From NCBI GenBank assembly GCA_020356305.1, contig CP070636.1, positions 818,343 through 824,731 on the forward strand: a stretch of DNA of 6,389 bases. Reading direction: 5' to 3'. The position numbers were made by a program, and so were the translations under genes. The first letter of the stretch is position 1; every line of letters starts with the position of its first letter. This document shows positions 5,609 through 6,389 of the stretch, in pieces. Source of the DNA: Candidatus Bathyarchaeota archaeon (lineage in GTDB: Archaea > Thermoproteota > Bathyarchaeia > Bathyarchaeales > Bathyarchaeaceae). The notes under the pieces were generated by a model, which was not told the origin of the DNA, made no database searches, and worked only from the letters and a program-made list of their open reading frames with translations.

Positions 5609-6172
5609 TTATTTAGGTTTTTTCCAGTCATAGGCTCCATCAATAAATTCCAGGATGACGCCATGCACTTTTTTGGGATGCAAAAAAGAGTAATTTCTCT
5701 CCTTTTCAGCCCAATATTGGATATCCTTTCCGCCCACGGGAACGACCTCGCCACCATTCGCTTTGAATTTCTTTGTCGCCTCGTGGGTATCGTCGACATT
5801 GAAGGAGACAAGCTGTACCCCTTCGCGACCCTGATTCCTGTTTTCAATCCAATCACCCACGTGTCCCATCTTCCCCTCTGGCTGAGGGGACCCTTTTTTT
5901 ACCCACTTGGTCTTATCACCAGGCCCAGAGAAAGCCACGGCTCCCTTATCATCCTGCAATTCATACCACCCTCCGGAGAACTCGTCCTCCATTATTTCAA
6001 GAGTGGTTGGACCTACTGCGAAGCACGTCACATTAATATGGGCACCAGGGTCATGATACCTTTCCACCACGTCCCAGCCAAATAGATTGCAGTAATCCTG
6101 CTCCGCCTTGAGTACGTCCCGTACTGAAATGCAAATGTGATCCACGTAATTGACTTTTACATTCTCCGTCAT
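5609..6172 (-). CDS. VOC-superfamily (glyoxalase/dioxygenase fold) protein
   Basis: A 187-residue vicinal-oxygen-chelate protein with two paired babbb modules, as in glyoxalase I, methylmalonyl-CoA epimerase and 4-hydroxyphenylpyruvate dioxygenase relatives. These enzymes bind a divalent metal with His/Glu ligands from each module. Visible ligands are His12 in VDHICISV, Glu59 in PTTLEIME and Glu175 in GVILEFID. At the third ligand position, where relatives read HHIAFxVDD, this protein reads QLVSFNVDD (120-128), so the usual His is replaced by Leu121, with Gln120 next to it. A segment of about 50 residues (65-115), longer than usual, separates the modules. The start is set at ATG 6172 rather than the in-frame ATG at 6190, because GGGAGG sits 6 nt before 6172 and the TATA box predicts transcription starting near 6190. 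The substrate is unknown. Confidence 0.85.
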   Translation of the reverse strand: MTENVKVNYVDHICISVRDVLKAEQDYCNLFGWDVVERYHDPGAHINVTCFAVGPTTLEIMEDEFSGGWYELQDDKGAVAFSGPGDKTKWVKKGSPQPEGKMGHVGDWIENRNQGREGVQLVSFNVDDTHEATKKFKANGGEVVPVGGKDIQYWAEKERNYSFLHPKKVHGVILEFIDGAYDWKKPK

Positions 6173-6178
6173 TTTATT

Positions 6179-6184
6179 CCTCCC
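6179..6184 (-). promoter_or_regulatory. Strong ribosome binding site for the VOC gene
   Basis: On the minus strand GGGAGG is followed by 6 nt and then ATG at 6172. This decides the start: the upstream ATG at 6190 would place the site inside the coding region. It is the only clear Shine-Dalgarno sequence in the window. Confidence 0.8.
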
Positions 6185-6214
6185 TCGCATGCGCTTAGAA
6201 TGAACAAAGATTCA

Positions 6215-6222
6215 TATTTATA
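6215..6222 (-). promoter_or_regulatory. Archaeal TATA box of the VOC gene
   Basis: TATAAATA on the minus strand lies about 26-28 nt before position 6191, so transcription would begin near 6190-6192 and give a leader of about 20 nt that carries the ribosome binding site. The spacing is typical of archaeal promoters recognised by TBP and TFB. I do not see an obvious purine-rich TFB element upstream. Confidence 0.7.
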
Positions 6223-6250
6223 GGGAAAGACTGAATTTTGCAATTTTTAT

Positions 6251-6267
6251 TAATACTTAACGTATTA
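6251..6267. promoter_or_regulatory. 17-bp inverted repeat upstream of the VOC promoter
   Basis: TAATACTTAACGTATTA has perfect 6-bp arms (TAATAC / GTATTA) around a 5-nt centre. It begins 28 nt upstream of the TATA box, a position more often used by activators in archaea. It could equally be chance in an A/T-rich stretch. Confidence 0.35.
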
Positions 6268-6389
6268 GATACTATGGCACGCTGTGATAGACACCCATTG
6301 TTTTGCGTGATGGCCTGTTCCTGAAAGACGATATCTCAAAAAAAATTCCACTGAGCATTGCCGTGGTCTGATCTTAGAGGGTTTGCGCC
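6268..6389. other. Window end, no supported gene
   Basis: One minus-strand frame is open from the window edge to a TAA near 6270, about 40 codons, and could be the tail of a gene beyond the window. Its content shows no recognisable motif. Nothing else is seen. Confidence 0.3.

Noticed and set aside
5422..6085. Long open frames opposite or overlapping the VOC gene, in other frames
   Set aside because: They are shadows of the VOC coding sequence; only the VOC frame shows family motifs, a ribosome binding site and a promoter.
6274..6324. Plus-strand mini-frame MARCDRHPLFCVMACS with spaced Cys/His
   Set aside because: Sixteen codons with no ribosome binding site; the zinc-finger look is probably chance.

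Overview
The window looks archaeal, most likely from the TACK group and possibly Bathyarchaeia; this placement is an inference. The evidence is two short adenylosuccinate synthetases of about 340 residues with the archaeal loop pattern (bacterial forms are about 430), a small protein resembling the eukaryote-type ribosomal protein L22e, a good archaeal TATA box about 25 nt before the likely transcription start of the VOC gene, and a Shine-Dalgarno site of archaeal type. There is no rRNA, tRNA, CRISPR array or insertion sequence that I can see.

Layout. Positions 1-230 are low-complexity purine-rich DNA that begins with five perfect 19-bp tandem copies. A nitroreductase-family flavoprotein lies at 410-940 on the minus strand, with a possible terminator just beyond its stop. 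Upstream of it, minus-strand 1024-1391 reads as a small gene broken by several frameshifts. On the plus strand come two adjacent purA paralogs (1559-2575 and 2789-3817) and the L22e-like gene (3854-4126), which starts 36 nt after the second purA. A TATA-like element and a 14-bp palindrome precede the second purA. Converging on these from the minus strand are a ChlD/BchD-like von Willebrand A (VWA) protein (4170-5405) and a VOC/glyoxalase-fold protein (5609-6172). The VOC gene has a clear TATA box, a strong ribosome binding site and an inverted repeat upstream. The last 200 bases hold that promoter and otherwise nothing convincing.

How the genes may work together. The most unusual part is the purA pair. 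Both copies keep the catalytic Asp13 and the catalytic His (E. coli His41). They have lost different parts of the rest of the active site: copy 1 has an altered P-loop (GDTGKGK), while copy 2 has a canonical P-loop but has lost the Thr-Gly-Arg-Arg-Arg-Arg aspartate/IMP loop and the NAGHT and TRVGAGP motifs. Both keep the Arg that, in E. coli PurA, reaches into the partner subunit's active site. A heteromeric synthetase, or one catalytic copy with one repurposed or regulatory copy, is a reasonable hypothesis but unproven. Copy 2 and the L22e-like gene probably share a transcript, which would tie a purine enzyme to a ribosomal protein. The VWA and VOC genes point the same way but are 203 nt apart, with two hairpins between them, so they may be separate units.
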